The notes: generated by a model from the letters alone, not told the origin. DNA of 64,000 nucleotides from Pseudobutyrivibrio ruminis CF1b (GCF_000424005.1 NZ_AUJB01000002.1:1-64000), one strand, 5' to 3'. Counted from the stretch's first letter, positions 25,097 to 35,125 are shown. Numbers and translations: made by a program.

Positions 25097-27829
25097 CTAA
25101 GACATTCCCACTTCTATAGCCGCTATAATCTTTTCACGTTCCCCACTTCCATTTGTAGGTAATCTAAGTAATGGCAAATCGCATTTCTCAAGAATAGAAT
25201 TCTTCTTGAGATCTCTCTCATGCTGAGCTGTACCTACTTTATGATAATTAAAACCATCAACTTCAATTGCAAGGAAAGGTTCTTTGCCTAGCTTTTTATA
25301 TAATAAAAAATCAAGATGAGTTCCTGGATTAAAAGCATATCTAGCCTCATCATCTGTGAGTTTTGAAATATCTTTAATAACCGTATAAAGATGAGTAAAG
25401 CAGCTAACATCTAAGAAAGTATAATCCTTTAAAATATCCTGCAGCAAAGCATACATGAGATTTTCAGAATCATACTGTGATATTTTCCTTCGATTCTTTA
25501 AGTATTGCCATCTCTGCTCAGCATATTGCTTATATAAATAATCAAATACCGAATAGACCTTGCTCTCTACTACTTCCATATTGTTGTACTGAATATACGA
25601 AACCAAGTCAGGTATATTTCCCGTCTTTGGCATTGTGTTTCCAGAAATAACAATCGCAAGATTATCTTTTGCTCTAGAAATAGCAACATTCAGAAGATCT
25701 GAATCTTCCATAAATCCCTGATTATAATCATCAACTACACAAATAATAATGGCATCTTTTTCTCTACCTTGATATTTATGCACTGTTGCCGCATCAATAC
25801 CAGGTATAGCTGCCTTCAAAGCATCTACCTGTTTATTATAAGGAGCCACTACACCAATATCTTTTAAATCCATGTTCAGTTCAGGAAGAACCTCTTCTTT
25901 GATTACATCTATTTGACGTTCATTGAGCAATCCACCTTCTCTTGTATGATTACCAGGAGTAGTTTTATAAACCTTTAAAGGCTTTCTAGCTCCATTATCT
26001 TCAGTCATGATTACCAGCTCATTATCATAGAATTTACGATTACAAAATTCTATGATTAATGGATTACACCTATAGTGTTCTCTTAGAAGCGTCGAAGGTA
26101 CATTTTTCAACAATCTTGTAACGGACTTCAGAAAACTGTTTTTTCCAAAATCATATGCTTCATTGATAGAATAACCTTCGAAAATTACATCTGATTGTTT
26201 GCTAACCTCTGGAGTTACGACATTGGATAATTGCTTAAGATCCCCGACAATTACCGCATTTTTTGCGCACGATAACGCTAAGGCACCTGTCGCAACATCT
26301 ACCTGCGATGCCTCATCCATTATCACATAATCATACTCAGTGGTTCTAGAATTCAAGCTATTCCTAGCCGAAAATGTCGTGCTAAGCACAATTGGGTACT
26401 CTCTCAGTACACTCTCCGAGTTCTTATACAAATCATCGGAATCAAACTGAACACGCGCTTTCTTCCAGTCGTACTTCTTTTCAATAAATGATTTTAGATA
26501 TTCTAATGACTGTTTCTCTAAAATATTTTCATCAGCAGCATTTGAATTTTCTAGTTCACGTTCTATATTGCTCAGTTCGTTTTCTAACTCTATTAGTTTG
26601 TTTTTGTAATATAGCCTCTGAAGAACAGAAATGATTTTAGATAAATCCTGCTTGTAAAAATCCCAATTAGCAATTCCATAAACAAAAACACTTCTTAACT
26701 TCTGGAATAATGACAGATTCTTTCCTCTATCTGCTCTGTCTTGAATCTCAAGCCACAGCATCATAACCTTTTCAGAAGGAATATTCCCGCGTATTTTTAT
26801 AGCATTGAAATCATCTACATTCTCATCGTAGAATTCTTCAAAATGCTTTGCCTCTAACTCAACATCGTGCTTTTCTAACTTGAGATTAGCTATATCCTCT
26901 TTTAACTGATAGACTTTCTGAAGCTGCGTAGCAATAAAATCTATCTCGCGCAACAAATTTCTATCTGATACATCTTTTCTCCATGAAGACAAATCAGGAT
27001 ACCTACCAGTCTGGCTCTCTATAAAAGCAGTCTTATTCTCTACACTTCCAAGAGCAGCAACTAAAAAATCCATACCGTACTTTTCTTTAGCAAGCTTCTC
27101 TAAAACATTGGCTGTTGCAGAATTATTATTTGAAACGACAATTATTGATTTATTTGCCAACAACAAATTGGCAATGATATTTAGAATTGTTTGAGTTTTT
27201 CCTGTGCCTGGCGGGCCTTGAATAACACTAATCTGATTTTCAAGAGCATTCCTAACTGCCTTGTATTGACTCTTATTACAGCCAAACGGAAATATGATAT
27301 GCTCCACGTTATATTTATTAAGATTATTATCTCCATTCAGATAATAGTAAAGCGCAGATGAATCACTTACGAAATTAATATTCTCGTAGTACTTTTTAAG
27401 TATTTTCCCCTCGCCCTCACTGCCTGGAAGCTTACTGAGACCGGACACATCTTTTAAATAATCAAATACTCTTGCAGTTTTTGGAGTTGCTAAACAGTTT
27501 TCCCTAACAATTAAATCTGATTTTTTATAACTATATTCATAGGTCTTAAATTCTATATGCCAGTACTTATCGTTGCCATCAGAAAATTCGTAAATCCAAT
27601 CAATATCAAAGAGTTCCTGACCATCAGTTGTCCATATGATAAAGTTTTCTGGCTTTAAAACTTTAGGTTCGCGCATAACAATAACATTACCCGGCAAATA
27701 TGAAAAAGTCTTTCCATTTGAAAAGGTAATGTCATGTTTATTCGTTGCTTTATTCCAATTGTAATTCGCGATTTGATTGGTTTTGATTTCATCTTTGATG
27801 ACAATCATCCATCTTTTTGCATCTAGCAT
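25097..27829 (-). CDS. SF1 helicase fused to DUF2726-like nuclease
   Basis: A 910-residue protein. Residues 20-190 are an unassigned N-terminal region. A UPF1/Dna2-like SF1 helicase follows: Walker A GPPGTGKT (205-212, Lys211), a helical insert (about 290-460), Walker B DEAS (505-508), GDLKQL (529-534), and motifs V/VI in KYQGREKD and NVAISRAKDN (about 685-725). The C-terminus (about 835-910) looks like a PD-(D/E)XK nuclease with Asp840, Glu856 and Lys874/875. Its place beside AbiE and a recombinase remnant suggests phage defence; the role is inferred. Confidence 0.82.
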   Translation of the reverse strand: MLDAKRWMIVIKDEIKTNQIANYNWNKATNKHDITFSNGKTFSYLPGNVIVMREPKVLKPENFIIWTTDGQELFDIDWIYEFSDGNDKYWHIEFKTYEYSYKKSDLIVRENCLATPKTARVFDYLKDVSGLSKLPGSEGEGKILKKYYENINFVSDSSALYYYLNGDNNLNKYNVEHIIFPFGCNKSQYKAVRNALENQISVIQGPPGTGKTQTILNIIANLLLANKSIIVVSNNNSATANVLEKLAKEKYGMDFLVAALGSVENKTAFIESQTGRYPDLSSWRKDVSDRNLLREIDFIATQLQKVYQLKEDIANLKLEKHDVELEAKHFEEFYDENVDDFNAIKIRGNIPSEKVMMLWLEIQDRADRGKNLSLFQKLRSVFVYGIANWDFYKQDLSKIISVLQRLYYKNKLIELENELSNIERELENSNAADENILEKQSLEYLKSFIEKKYDWKKARVQFDSDDLYKNSESVLREYPIVLSTTFSARNSLNSRTTEYDYVIMDEASQVDVATGALALSCAKNAVIVGDLKQLSNVVTPEVSKQSDVIFEGYSINEAYDFGKNSFLKSVTRLLKNVPSTLLREHYRCNPLIIEFCNRKFYDNELVIMTEDNGARKPLKVYKTTPGNHTREGGLLNERQIDVIKEEVLPELNMDLKDIGVVAPYNKQVDALKAAIPGIDAATVHKYQGREKDAIIICVVDDYNQGFMEDSDLLNVAISRAKDNLAIVISGNTMPKTGNIPDLVSYIQYNNMEVVESKVYSVFDYLYKQYAEQRWQYLKNRRKISQYDSENLMYALLQDILKDYTFLDVSCFTHLYTVIKDISKLTDDEARYAFNPGTHLDFLLYKKLGKEPFLAIEVDGFNYHKVGTAQHERDLKKNSILEKCDLPLLRLPTNGSGEREKIIAAIEVGMS

Positions 27830-27974
27830 GTGAATTCCTCTAAAACCCAGCTATTTTTTGTAGATGAATTATAGCATCACATTGTGACTAATCTGTACAC
27901 TCCACAATCTTTTCACAGCATTGCTACTCCAAACAACCCCCAAATTCTCGGTATAACTCCACGAACATAACCGT

Positions 27975-28020
27975 AAGAAAAAACAACCTCCATCCATTCA
28001 TCATGGGATAGAGGTTGTTT
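27975..28020 (-). terminator. Terminator after the methyltransferase gene
   Basis: A 10-bp stem AAACAACCTC/GAGGTTGTTT (27981-27990 with 28011-28020) is followed on the minus strand by six T residues. The rest of the 27830-28041 gap holds nothing that I recognise. Confidence 0.8.
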
Positions 28021-28041
28021 GTATGATATCAAGTTATCTGC

Positions 28042-28662
28042 CTAGGACTTCTGGATGGAAATGATTCCTGAGCAATAAGACTTTTGCTCAAAAGAAAGAG
28101 TTGGAAATGTTTTTCTTAGTTCATCAACTACGAAATATATTTCATCATCATCCCAATCGTCGCCTGCTTCTAATTTACATTTTTCAAGTTCATCTCTAGT
28201 ATTAAAAGCTACATCACCAATGATTAGCTTGCCGCCTTCATTTAGTTGATTTAATAAATTTGAAAAAAAGACCTTCTTTTGTTCATCTGATAAATGATGT
28301 AAAGAATAAGTCCCAATTACATAGTCAAACTTGCAGGTACTCAATTCAGGTACCAAGCCCTTGTTAAAGTCGCCTTGATATAAGTTTGCATTTGGCATTT
28401 TTGCTTTTGCAAGTTCTATCATTCTATTAGAGAAATCCTGACCATATATTTCACAACCGTTCTCATAAAGCTTTGTGGTAAGAGTTCCTGTACCAAAGCC
28501 AATATCTAAAACCTTTGCTTTTTCAATGGACAATATCTCTTGAAAAATCCCACCAAGAATGTCCTTGTATCCAGCAAATGGATATGCATTTGCCTCCTCT
28601 GAGATGCCTACTGCTTTATCATAACCATCTGCCCATAAATCAAATCCTTTATTATCTAACAT
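28042..28662 (-). CDS. Class I SAM-dependent methyltransferase
   Basis: A 206-residue protein with the SAM-binding motif VLDIGFGTGTL and the acidic loop after strand 2 (YGQDFSN), followed by a FDYVIGTYSLHH motif as in the UbiE/Methyltransf_25 group. Substrate unknown. It follows the GNAT gene by 21 bases with an AAGGAG site, so the two probably share a transcript. Confidence 0.82.
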   Translation of the reverse strand: MLDNKGFDLWADGYDKAVGISEEANAYPFAGYKDILGGIFQEILSIEKAKVLDIGFGTGTLTTKLYENGCEIYGQDFSNRMIELAKAKMPNANLYQGDFNKGLVPELSTCKFDYVIGTYSLHHLSDEQKKVFFSNLLNQLNEGGKLIIGDVAFNTRDELEKCKLEAGDDWDDDEIYFVVDELRKTFPTLSFEQKSYCSGIISIQKS

Positions 28663-28683
28663 TATGTCTACTCCTTCTTAAGC

Positions 28684-29196
28684 TTATAAAGCCAATTTAT
28701 AAAACTGTGAATCAAATACTACTTCACTGTTCCATTTTTTGTAACTTGCAACCTTGTACGATTCAAAATCAAACTTCTTAAGTAACTTAACTGAAGCTAT
28801 ATTTTCATCTGCCACCTCAGCAGTCAAAGTTCGTCCCCCTAACTCCCTGGCAAACTCTATAATAGCTTGAATTAACTCACTACCAAGACCTTTCCTCCAA
28901 AGGTGCTTGCTTATACAATACCCAATATCATAATTATCTTCTTCTGGAAACAGGCAACAAGTTCCTATCGCCGCTCCTGTTTCTTTATCAGTTGCGATTA
29001 AATAATAAGCATCGTCTTCATCTTCCATACCGTCAAAACATTTAATATATTTTTCATTCAAACAATCTACAGACGGGTCACTCATATATTTTCCATTTAC
29101 TGGGTCACACCATAGAGAAATACAAAACGCTCTATCATCGTCCTGATACGATCTAATAATCATTCTTGGGGTTTCAATGTCGCGTTCAACCTTCAT
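28684..29196 (-). CDS. GNAT-family N-acetyltransferase
   Basis: A 170-residue protein resembling RimJ/RimL-type acetyltransferases. It begins with ETPRMIIRSYQDDD, and the acetyl-CoA pyrophosphate loop is KHLWRKGLGSELIQA. The substrate could be a protein N-terminus, small amine or antibiotic; not decidable. A GGAGG site precedes the ATG. First gene of the pair with the methyltransferase. Confidence 0.82.
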   Translation of the reverse strand: MKVERDIETPRMIIRSYQDDDRAFCISLWCDPVNGKYMSDPSVDCLNEKYIKCFDGMEDEDDAYYLIATDKETGAAIGTCCLFPEEDNYDIGYCISKHLWRKGLGSELIQAIIEFARELGGRTLTAEVADENIASVKLLKKFDFESYKVASYKKWNSEVVFDSQFYKLAL

Positions 29197-29251
29197 ATCA
29201 CTTCGTTCCTCCTAAAAAACATATTATCTACTATATCTTTTTTCTGCGTAT

Positions 29252-29296
29252 AAAAAAAGCCTTGTGGAAGCATTTTTTCAAATATCTCCACAAGGC
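29252..29296. terminator. Bidirectional terminator
   Basis: A 10-bp stem GCCTTGTGGA/TCCACAAGGC (29259-29268 with 29287-29296) has T-runs on both strands. On the minus strand it backs up the terminator after the seven-module gene. Confidence 0.8.
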
Positions 29297-29376
29297 CGAT
29301 TTTTTACGTAATCATACGTCAAATTCGTGAAAGTTTTGTCACTGGAACGGTCCACCTTTTCTGAAGTTCCCATACA

Positions 29377-29416
29377 AAAAAAATACAATGCTTCAAGGCT
29401 GCCCTCAAAGCATTGT
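29377..29416 (-). terminator. Terminator after the seven-module gene
   Basis: ACAATGCTT (29385-29393) and AAGCATTGT (29408-29416) form a 9-bp stem; the minus strand continues with ATTTTTTTTG. It lies 20 bases after the stop. Confidence 0.85.
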
Positions 29417-29436
29417 AAATTCTTTTACTATAAATA

Positions 29437-32400
29437 CTATTCTTCTTCAGCCTTATCCTCAGAATCCTCATTAGTATTATCTTGGGATTCTTCGCCAGAT
29501 TCTTCCTCTGACTCACCGTCTGACTCACCCTCAGATTCTTCCTCAGACTCATCCTCAGACTTCTTATCAGAATCATCTGAATCAGGAGTGCCTGGTTCAT
29601 TTTCCTCAGAAGTATTTTCTTCTGATTCCTCAGGCACGTCTGCATCATAAATCTTTACTTCCAGACGTCCACCGTCATAGCTGTCGTTACCATCAGGGTC
29701 GATTGCAAACATTACAGAGTCACCCTTATGAACAGTATAAATTTCCTTGAAGGAAACTGTACGTTCCTCGCCAAAGTTACCCTGGATATCGCCACCTATC
29801 CACTTCTTTTCCTCTCCATTAATGAAGATTCTCATGCAAACACCATTTGCATTTGGATCTGCGCTGTTTGCAAATTTAGTGTAGCTTCCATCCACAACAA
29901 TTCTTCCATTTTTGGCAGCCATCCACATATAGGCTGCATTTCTGCCATTTCCTGGCTCTACAAAATCAGGCTTGAGTTCTGGCTTTCCGTTATTGTAGTA
30001 ACGATTGTTTTCCTCATCAAATGGAAGTCTTTCAAAATTCTTTCCATCCCAATCGCACATACCATAGTACCAGCCGTTTTCTCCCTGAACGCCGCTAAAG
30101 TCATCTGCAAGAGTTGTATTGTTTTCTCTAGCTTCCTCTTCTGGAATATCGCTTGCATCGTAAATGTTTACAGATAATCTACCGGCATCCCAGGCATTAT
30201 TATCCTTAGCATCAATTACAAAGGAAATCTTGTCTCCTCTAGATACATTAAGTCCCTCTAACATAAAGTTTACAGAGTTGTCATTTCCATCTCCCTGGAA
30301 TACCTCTACATCCTCTGTTACAAGAACAGTATCATTTACATAAACAAGAACCTTTACACCATCTGGCCAGCTTGGATTGCCATCGTTCTGTCCGTACTTC
30401 ACATAGTTTCCAAGAACGTCTATTTTGCCATCCTCATAGACAACCCACTGATAAATTGCTGCTGCATCCTTTGCTGGATGTACATAGTCCTTCTTCATCT
30501 CCAGTCCTTCATTCTTTGATGAAAGGAATGCTGAGCTGTCATCATTTGTCTTCATCAAGCATCTGGCTGAATCAATACTCTTTCCTTCAAGGAACCACCA
30601 GCCATCCTGGCCCTGTGCAAGTGGTGTTGTAAGCGCACCAAGTGATGTGTTGTTTGAACGCTCCTCATCTCCAACTGTCACTCTAAGCACATCAGAATCT
30701 GCTATATCGATATCAAGACAACCGCCGTCCCATGCACTGTTTTTATTGCAGCCAATATCAAAGGTAAGGATATCGCCAGCCTTTACAGCAAGCTTGTTGA
30801 ACTGAATGTTTTTAACAGTTCTATTCTTCTCACCTCTTGGACAAGTCACAACCTCTTTTAGAAGCTCGCTGTCATTTTTGTAAACCGAAACAACAACACC
30901 ATCTGGCCAATCCATGTTTGGATCTTCGTTACCATGTTTTGCATAGCTTCCGTTGATATCGATATTTCCATCAACAGCTACTACCCACTTATACATTGCA
31001 TGAGCGTTTAATCTAGGCTGTACATAATCTCTCTTTACTTCGAGCCATTTTGCCTTTCGCGAAACATAACCGCTTCCATCGTCAGTTTTCTTTGTAAGTA
31101 TTTCTGCCTTTTTAATAGAAGGTCCTTCTAAGTAATACCAGCCATTGTTGCCCTGCTCACCAAAATCAACCTTGAGGTTTGCATAGTTGCTACCACTATT
31201 ATTCACCATTTTTGTGGTCTTGTAATCAGCATCCTCAACAACGAATGTGTAATTTCCACCATCGTACGCAGTGTTTTCCTTGCCATCTACCATAAGTGAA
31301 ATGCAATCTCCAGCCTTAACCCAAAGACCTTCATAGCTCAAATCTTTTGTAACTTCCTTTGATACTTCAGGAGCAAACTCTTCCTTTTTGAGAACCTGTC
31401 CGTTCTTCATCAGGAAAACATTTACACCATCAGGCCACTCAGGATTTTTATCAAGATTCTTGTGCTTTGTATATGTAGTTAATACATCGACACTGCCCTC
31501 TTCTTTTGCAACCCATTTTACGATGGCTGAGCGCCCCTTGTTGCCAGGCATGATGTAGTCACGCTTAATTTCTACACCATCTTTTGTTGTGTACTTTTCA
31601 TTCTTGGCATAGGTTTCAAGATTTACTGCATAGCCAGGATCAAGATAATATCCCGACTGATAGCACAATCCGTTTGCTCCCTGTGAACCAAAATCTTCAA
31701 CTGTTGAGCAGTTGTTGCTTCTGCTATCTGAATAAGAAACAACATCCTTTTCTGTTTTACCGGTAAGTGGAGTGATTCCCTTAATTGAAAATTCAAACTT
31801 ACCAGCATCATAAGCATTGTTTTCTTTTGGATTTACAACCATTGTGATGAAATCATCTTTTGCTACAGCAACCTCTGCAACATCCAAACGCTTTGTCACT
31901 TCGTTTATACGATCTGGTGCAAATTCCTCTGAAACAAGAGGTGTATCATTATGGAAAATAGTTACCTTTGTTCCATCAGGCCAGCTAGGATTCTTATCTT
32001 CGTTCTTAAACTTTGTGTAAGAAGCATCGATTTTAACCTTTCCTGTTTGAGCCACCTTCCACTTGATTACAGCGGAACGTCCCTTACCTGTATTTACAAA
32101 ATCACGCTTAATTTCAAGATAGCTTTCATCAAAATATCTTTCTTCGTCTTTTTCGAAGTTTGTCATATTCAGAGTGTCTGTTGGGTCATCCTCGTAGCCT
32201 TCCTGATAGAACCAACCATTATTGCCCTGCTCACCGAAATCGTATTTTACATCGGCAAAATTCTGCCTTGTTTCGGTTTCATCAATTGCCACATCCTTCT
32301 CGGTGGAGATGCCTTTTCTATCTAAAATGTTAATATCAAAGGCACCACCATCATAGGATGCATTACCGTCAGCTGACACCATAAAATATAACTTATCCGC

Positions 32401-33564
32401 AGTCGTTACTTTTATGTCCTTATCACGGAACTTGATTTCATTAGTTCCTGATGAAGGAGCAGCTACTTTCTTTGTATATAAATTCTCCCCATTCTTATAA
32501 ACAGAGACGGTAACACCATCTGGATACTTAGGATTTCCATCGTTCTGCTCGAACTTTGAATATTTCATCCTAAGCTCTATATCTCCATCCACAGCTGGCT
32601 GCCAGCAAAGAATTGCATTGTCATTGATAGAAGGATGAATGAAGCCCTCACTCATTGTGAGATTTGGTGATGTAGCATTTAAATATTCTTTACCATTAAA
32701 TGTAGAAACAAGGCTTGCATCTTTAACGCTCTTACCGTGAAGATATGTCCAGCCTCTATGGCCCTCAGCACCAAAGTCCTCAAAATTATTAGCATTATTA
32801 TTTTTTCTTTCATTGTCAACAGTTGCCTGTAATCCCTTATTATCAACATCATTTATTGATACATAAAGTGAGCCACCATCATAAGCATTATTTGCCTTTG
32901 CATCTACTACAAAATAAAGGCTTTCAAGCTCTTTTACATCTAGCGCCTCAAGCTTTTGCTCAAGAACTTTTTCTGTTTCTGTGCTGACATCCACATCATA
33001 TCTTCCCAACATCTCGTCACCTTTATACGCATATACGGTAACGCCGTCAGGATATGATGGATTCTTATCGCCATTTACAGATTTTACATATGTAAGACTA
33101 ACATTTACTTTTCCATCCTTTGCAGCGCGCCACTCTAAAATAGGAGCAGCAGCTTCAGAAGTATGGATGAAATTATTTTTAACCTCAAGTCCACTTACAC
33201 CGCGCTGTGAATATTTCTCTCCATCAAAATTTTCCAGGCGCTGTGAGCGACTAGGATTTTGAGCAGAACCATATCGATAAAACCAGCCATTCTTTCCCTG
33301 CTCGCCAAAATCACTTACGTTGAATGCGTTATTTGTACGATTTGGAACATCCACAAATTCTGGCTCAACATATCCTTCTACATCAAAAACCTCTGGCCAT
33401 TTTGCGGATAAAAATGTAAGTCCTGTTTCCTCTAGCATTCCATCTTCGCTAAGATTCCCTGCCAAATGTATTCCCGCTGCTGCGCCGCCTCCTACAACAG
33501 CGACACCAGCCAAAGCTATAAGCGTCTTTTTTGTGATTAGCTTTTTAACCACATTATTAACCAT
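29437..33564 (-). CDS. Surface protein of seven tandem beta-type modules
   Basis: A 1375-residue protein. The basic N-terminus and hydrophobic segment (about 10-36) suggest a signal anchor. Seven repeats of about 175 residues follow (starting near 77, 251, 429, 606, 781, 956 and 1136). Each has an opening (E/S)QGxNGWxY motif, an aromatic-rich core, a PDGVxVxVYxN strand and a closing motif like NxAYDGGxLxxxI. The last 60-odd residues are almost all Glu, Asp and Ser. No catalytic motif or sortase signal is seen. The module resembles accessory sugar-binding domains in some CAZymes (impression only). It follows the surface GH32 by 12 bases, so a fructan-binding scaffold is the leading guess. Confidence 0.75.
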   Translation of the reverse strand: MVNNVVKKLITKKTLIALAGVAVVGGGAAAGIHLAGNLSEDGMLEETGLTFLSAKWPEVFDVEGYVEPEFVDVPNRTNNAFNVSDFGEQGKNGWFYRYGSAQNPSRSQRLENFDGEKYSQRGVSGLEVKNNFIHTSEAAAPILEWRAAKDGKVNVSLTYVKSVNGDKNPSYPDGVTVYAYKGDEMLGRYDVDVSTETEKVLEQKLEALDVKELESLYFVVDAKANNAYDGGSLYVSINDVDNKGLQATVDNERKNNNANNFEDFGAEGHRGWTYLHGKSVKDASLVSTFNGKEYLNATSPNLTMSEGFIHPSINDNAILCWQPAVDGDIELRMKYSKFEQNDGNPKYPDGVTVSVYKNGENLYTKKVAAPSSGTNEIKFRDKDIKVTTADKLYFMVSADGNASYDGGAFDINILDRKGISTEKDVAIDETETRQNFADVKYDFGEQGNNGWFYQEGYEDDPTDTLNMTNFEKDEERYFDESYLEIKRDFVNTGKGRSAVIKWKVAQTGKVKIDASYTKFKNEDKNPSWPDGTKVTIFHNDTPLVSEEFAPDRINEVTKRLDVAEVAVAKDDFITMVVNPKENNAYDAGKFEFSIKGITPLTGKTEKDVVSYSDSRSNNCSTVEDFGSQGANGLCYQSGYYLDPGYAVNLETYAKNEKYTTKDGVEIKRDYIMPGNKGRSAIVKWVAKEEGSVDVLTTYTKHKNLDKNPEWPDGVNVFLMKNGQVLKKEEFAPEVSKEVTKDLSYEGLWVKAGDCISLMVDGKENTAYDGGNYTFVVEDADYKTTKMVNNSGSNYANLKVDFGEQGNNGWYYLEGPSIKKAEILTKKTDDGSGYVSRKAKWLEVKRDYVQPRLNAHAMYKWVVAVDGNIDINGSYAKHGNEDPNMDWPDGVVVSVYKNDSELLKEVVTCPRGEKNRTVKNIQFNKLAVKAGDILTFDIGCNKNSAWDGGCLDIDIADSDVLRVTVGDEERSNNTSLGALTTPLAQGQDGWWFLEGKSIDSARCLMKTNDDSSAFLSSKNEGLEMKKDYVHPAKDAAAIYQWVVYEDGKIDVLGNYVKYGQNDGNPSWPDGVKVLVYVNDTVLVTEDVEVFQGDGNDNSVNFMLEGLNVSRGDKISFVIDAKDNNAWDAGRLSVNIYDASDIPEEEARENNTTLADDFSGVQGENGWYYGMCDWDGKNFERLPFDEENNRYYNNGKPELKPDFVEPGNGRNAAYMWMAAKNGRIVVDGSYTKFANSADPNANGVCMRIFINGEEKKWIGGDIQGNFGEERTVSFKEIYTVHKGDSVMFAIDPDGNDSYDGGRLEVKIYDADVPEESEENTSEENEPGTPDSDDSDKKSEDESEEESEGESDGESEEESGEESQDNTNEDSEDKAEEE

Positions 33565-33576
33565 TTCAATCCCCCC

Positions 33577-35082
33577 TTACTTATATACCTTCAAATCCTC
33601 CACAGAAACCTTTGATTTTACACTAAAGATGCCCCATTCCATTCCCTGTGAAAGATACATTCGCTCCGTAAATACGATATCGTTATTTACATACATTGAA
33701 ACAACACCATCGGCGATAACCATTTTTACATCAAGCTCATCCATTTTTCCAAAATCATAATCAACATATGATTGTGGAACCTCGGCCATGATATTGTCTG
33801 TGTTGTAAAATTCGATACGCTTGTTTGCAGCATTGAAAACGATATTAAGCTTGCCTACATTTTCGCTATCTAAATTAAAGGCAAATCCAAACATTCCGTT
33901 TTCATCAAAGTTCTTAAATTTGCCACTAACGATGTAGCTTCCAAGAAGTCTCTTGAAGCCTGCCACCTCGTATTCTTCTCCGGCAAAATTTAAAGTATTA
34001 TCATCAGACTTTATTGACTCAGTCATCTTTTCAGGAGCTACTGCAAGACTATTTGTCATGCTGGCTTCCACTTCATTTACCATAACAGGGCTAAGACTTC
34101 CATCCTTGGCCTGAATCAATTCATGTGTAACCATGTTGCCGCCCCAGTCGTATTCAGCATCATCAGCATGTCCTACCTTTGTGCCGTTCCAGCCAACAAC
34201 AAAAAGTCTCTCACCATCTGTTTCCATTCTTCCGGCATAGAAACCATTTCCATCAAAGAAATCTCTTTGTGGCTTCTTAAAGCCAGCCTTTAAATCATCT
34301 GTAAATCTGTAGTGAACAATTCTGTTTGGCCACTGATCAGAGAATGAAAGATACCATTTATTCTTATATTTAAGAAGTGTTGGGCACTCCATATTTGAAT
34401 CTGTATCCATATCGTTTTCAAAGAATACGCCATCATCATTCCAGGTCTTTAAATCCTTTGAAGTGTACTTTGCAATTACACCAGTATTGTTGCTTCTGGT
34501 AGTAACAAGCATCCAGTAACAATCCTCATCCTCCATATATAAAACGTATGGATCTCTGAAATCATTTTTTGCATAATTCTCGTTTGCGTAGAAAGTATCC
34601 TCAGGTACCTTCTCCCAATTTTCAAGGTCATCGCTAATGGCATGCATCACAGCTTCCTTTGGTTCATATGCATCATTGTGACCTGTATAGAAAGCGTGAT
34701 ACTTTCCATTTTTATCTTTGATTACACTACCTGTACCAAGTGCAATATCCTGGTCCTTAATAGTCTCTCCGTAATTAATTACAACTCCCTTGTCATCATA
34801 ATTAACAAAATCCTTTGTCTGCATCATTGCCCAAGGATGATATCCCTGCTTACCATTTCTTTGATCTGCCAGGTAAAAAATATTGTAGGTACCATCATCA
34901 TAAAATGGCATTGTATCACCTACGAATCCCTCGACTGATGCAGGAAAAACTACATGGTTATCTATGCTCTCTCCCAAATACTGTTCCTCCGATTCCTGTT
35001 TTGCTTCTGATGTCCCTGCAGAACAGCCAATACAGCTTAGGCTAAGGGTGCCAAGCAAAAGCATAACGATTATTCTCCTCAT
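33577..35082 (-). CDS. Surface GH32-like fructan hydrolase, probable lipoprotein
   Basis: The start at 35082 (501 residues) is set by AAGGAGG 4 bases upstream and by the signal peptide that begins there; the frame is open to 35154. The signal ends in CIGC (Cys20), a slightly irregular lipobox. A five-bladed GH32-like catalytic domain follows with likely nucleophile Asp56 in EGFVGDTMPF, Asp177 in FRDP and Glu232 in MECP, then a beta-sandwich. The nucleophile motif differs from the usual NDPNG, so levanase, inulinase or another fructoside activity cannot be chosen. Transcribed with the seven-module gene. Confidence 0.85.
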   Translation of the reverse strand: MRRIIVMLLLGTLSLSCIGCSAGTSEAKQESEEQYLGESIDNHVVFPASVEGFVGDTMPFYDDGTYNIFYLADQRNGKQGYHPWAMMQTKDFVNYDDKGVVINYGETIKDQDIALGTGSVIKDKNGKYHAFYTGHNDAYEPKEAVMHAISDDLENWEKVPEDTFYANENYAKNDFRDPYVLYMEDEDCYWMLVTTRSNNTGVIAKYTSKDLKTWNDDGVFFENDMDTDSNMECPTLLKYKNKWYLSFSDQWPNRIVHYRFTDDLKAGFKKPQRDFFDGNGFYAGRMETDGERLFVVGWNGTKVGHADDAEYDWGGNMVTHELIQAKDGSLSPVMVNEVEASMTNSLAVAPEKMTESIKSDDNTLNFAGEEYEVAGFKRLLGSYIVSGKFKNFDENGMFGFAFNLDSENVGKLNIVFNAANKRIEFYNTDNIMAEVPQSYVDYDFGKMDELDVKMVIADGVVSMYVNNDIVFTERMYLSQGMEWGIFSVKSKVSVEDLKVYK

Positions 35083-35125
35083 ATACCCTCCTTTTGGTGC
35101 TACTGCACCTTCGAATGTTACATTT

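Noticed and set aside
29327-29650. Ser-rich plus-strand frame
   Set aside because: Antisense of the Glu/Asp/Ser tail of the seven-module protein; low complexity explains it.
29437-33564. Possible CRISPR-like or satellite DNA from the repeating modules
   Set aside because: Repeats are about 525 bases long, diverged at DNA level, and keep one reading frame; they are protein modules.
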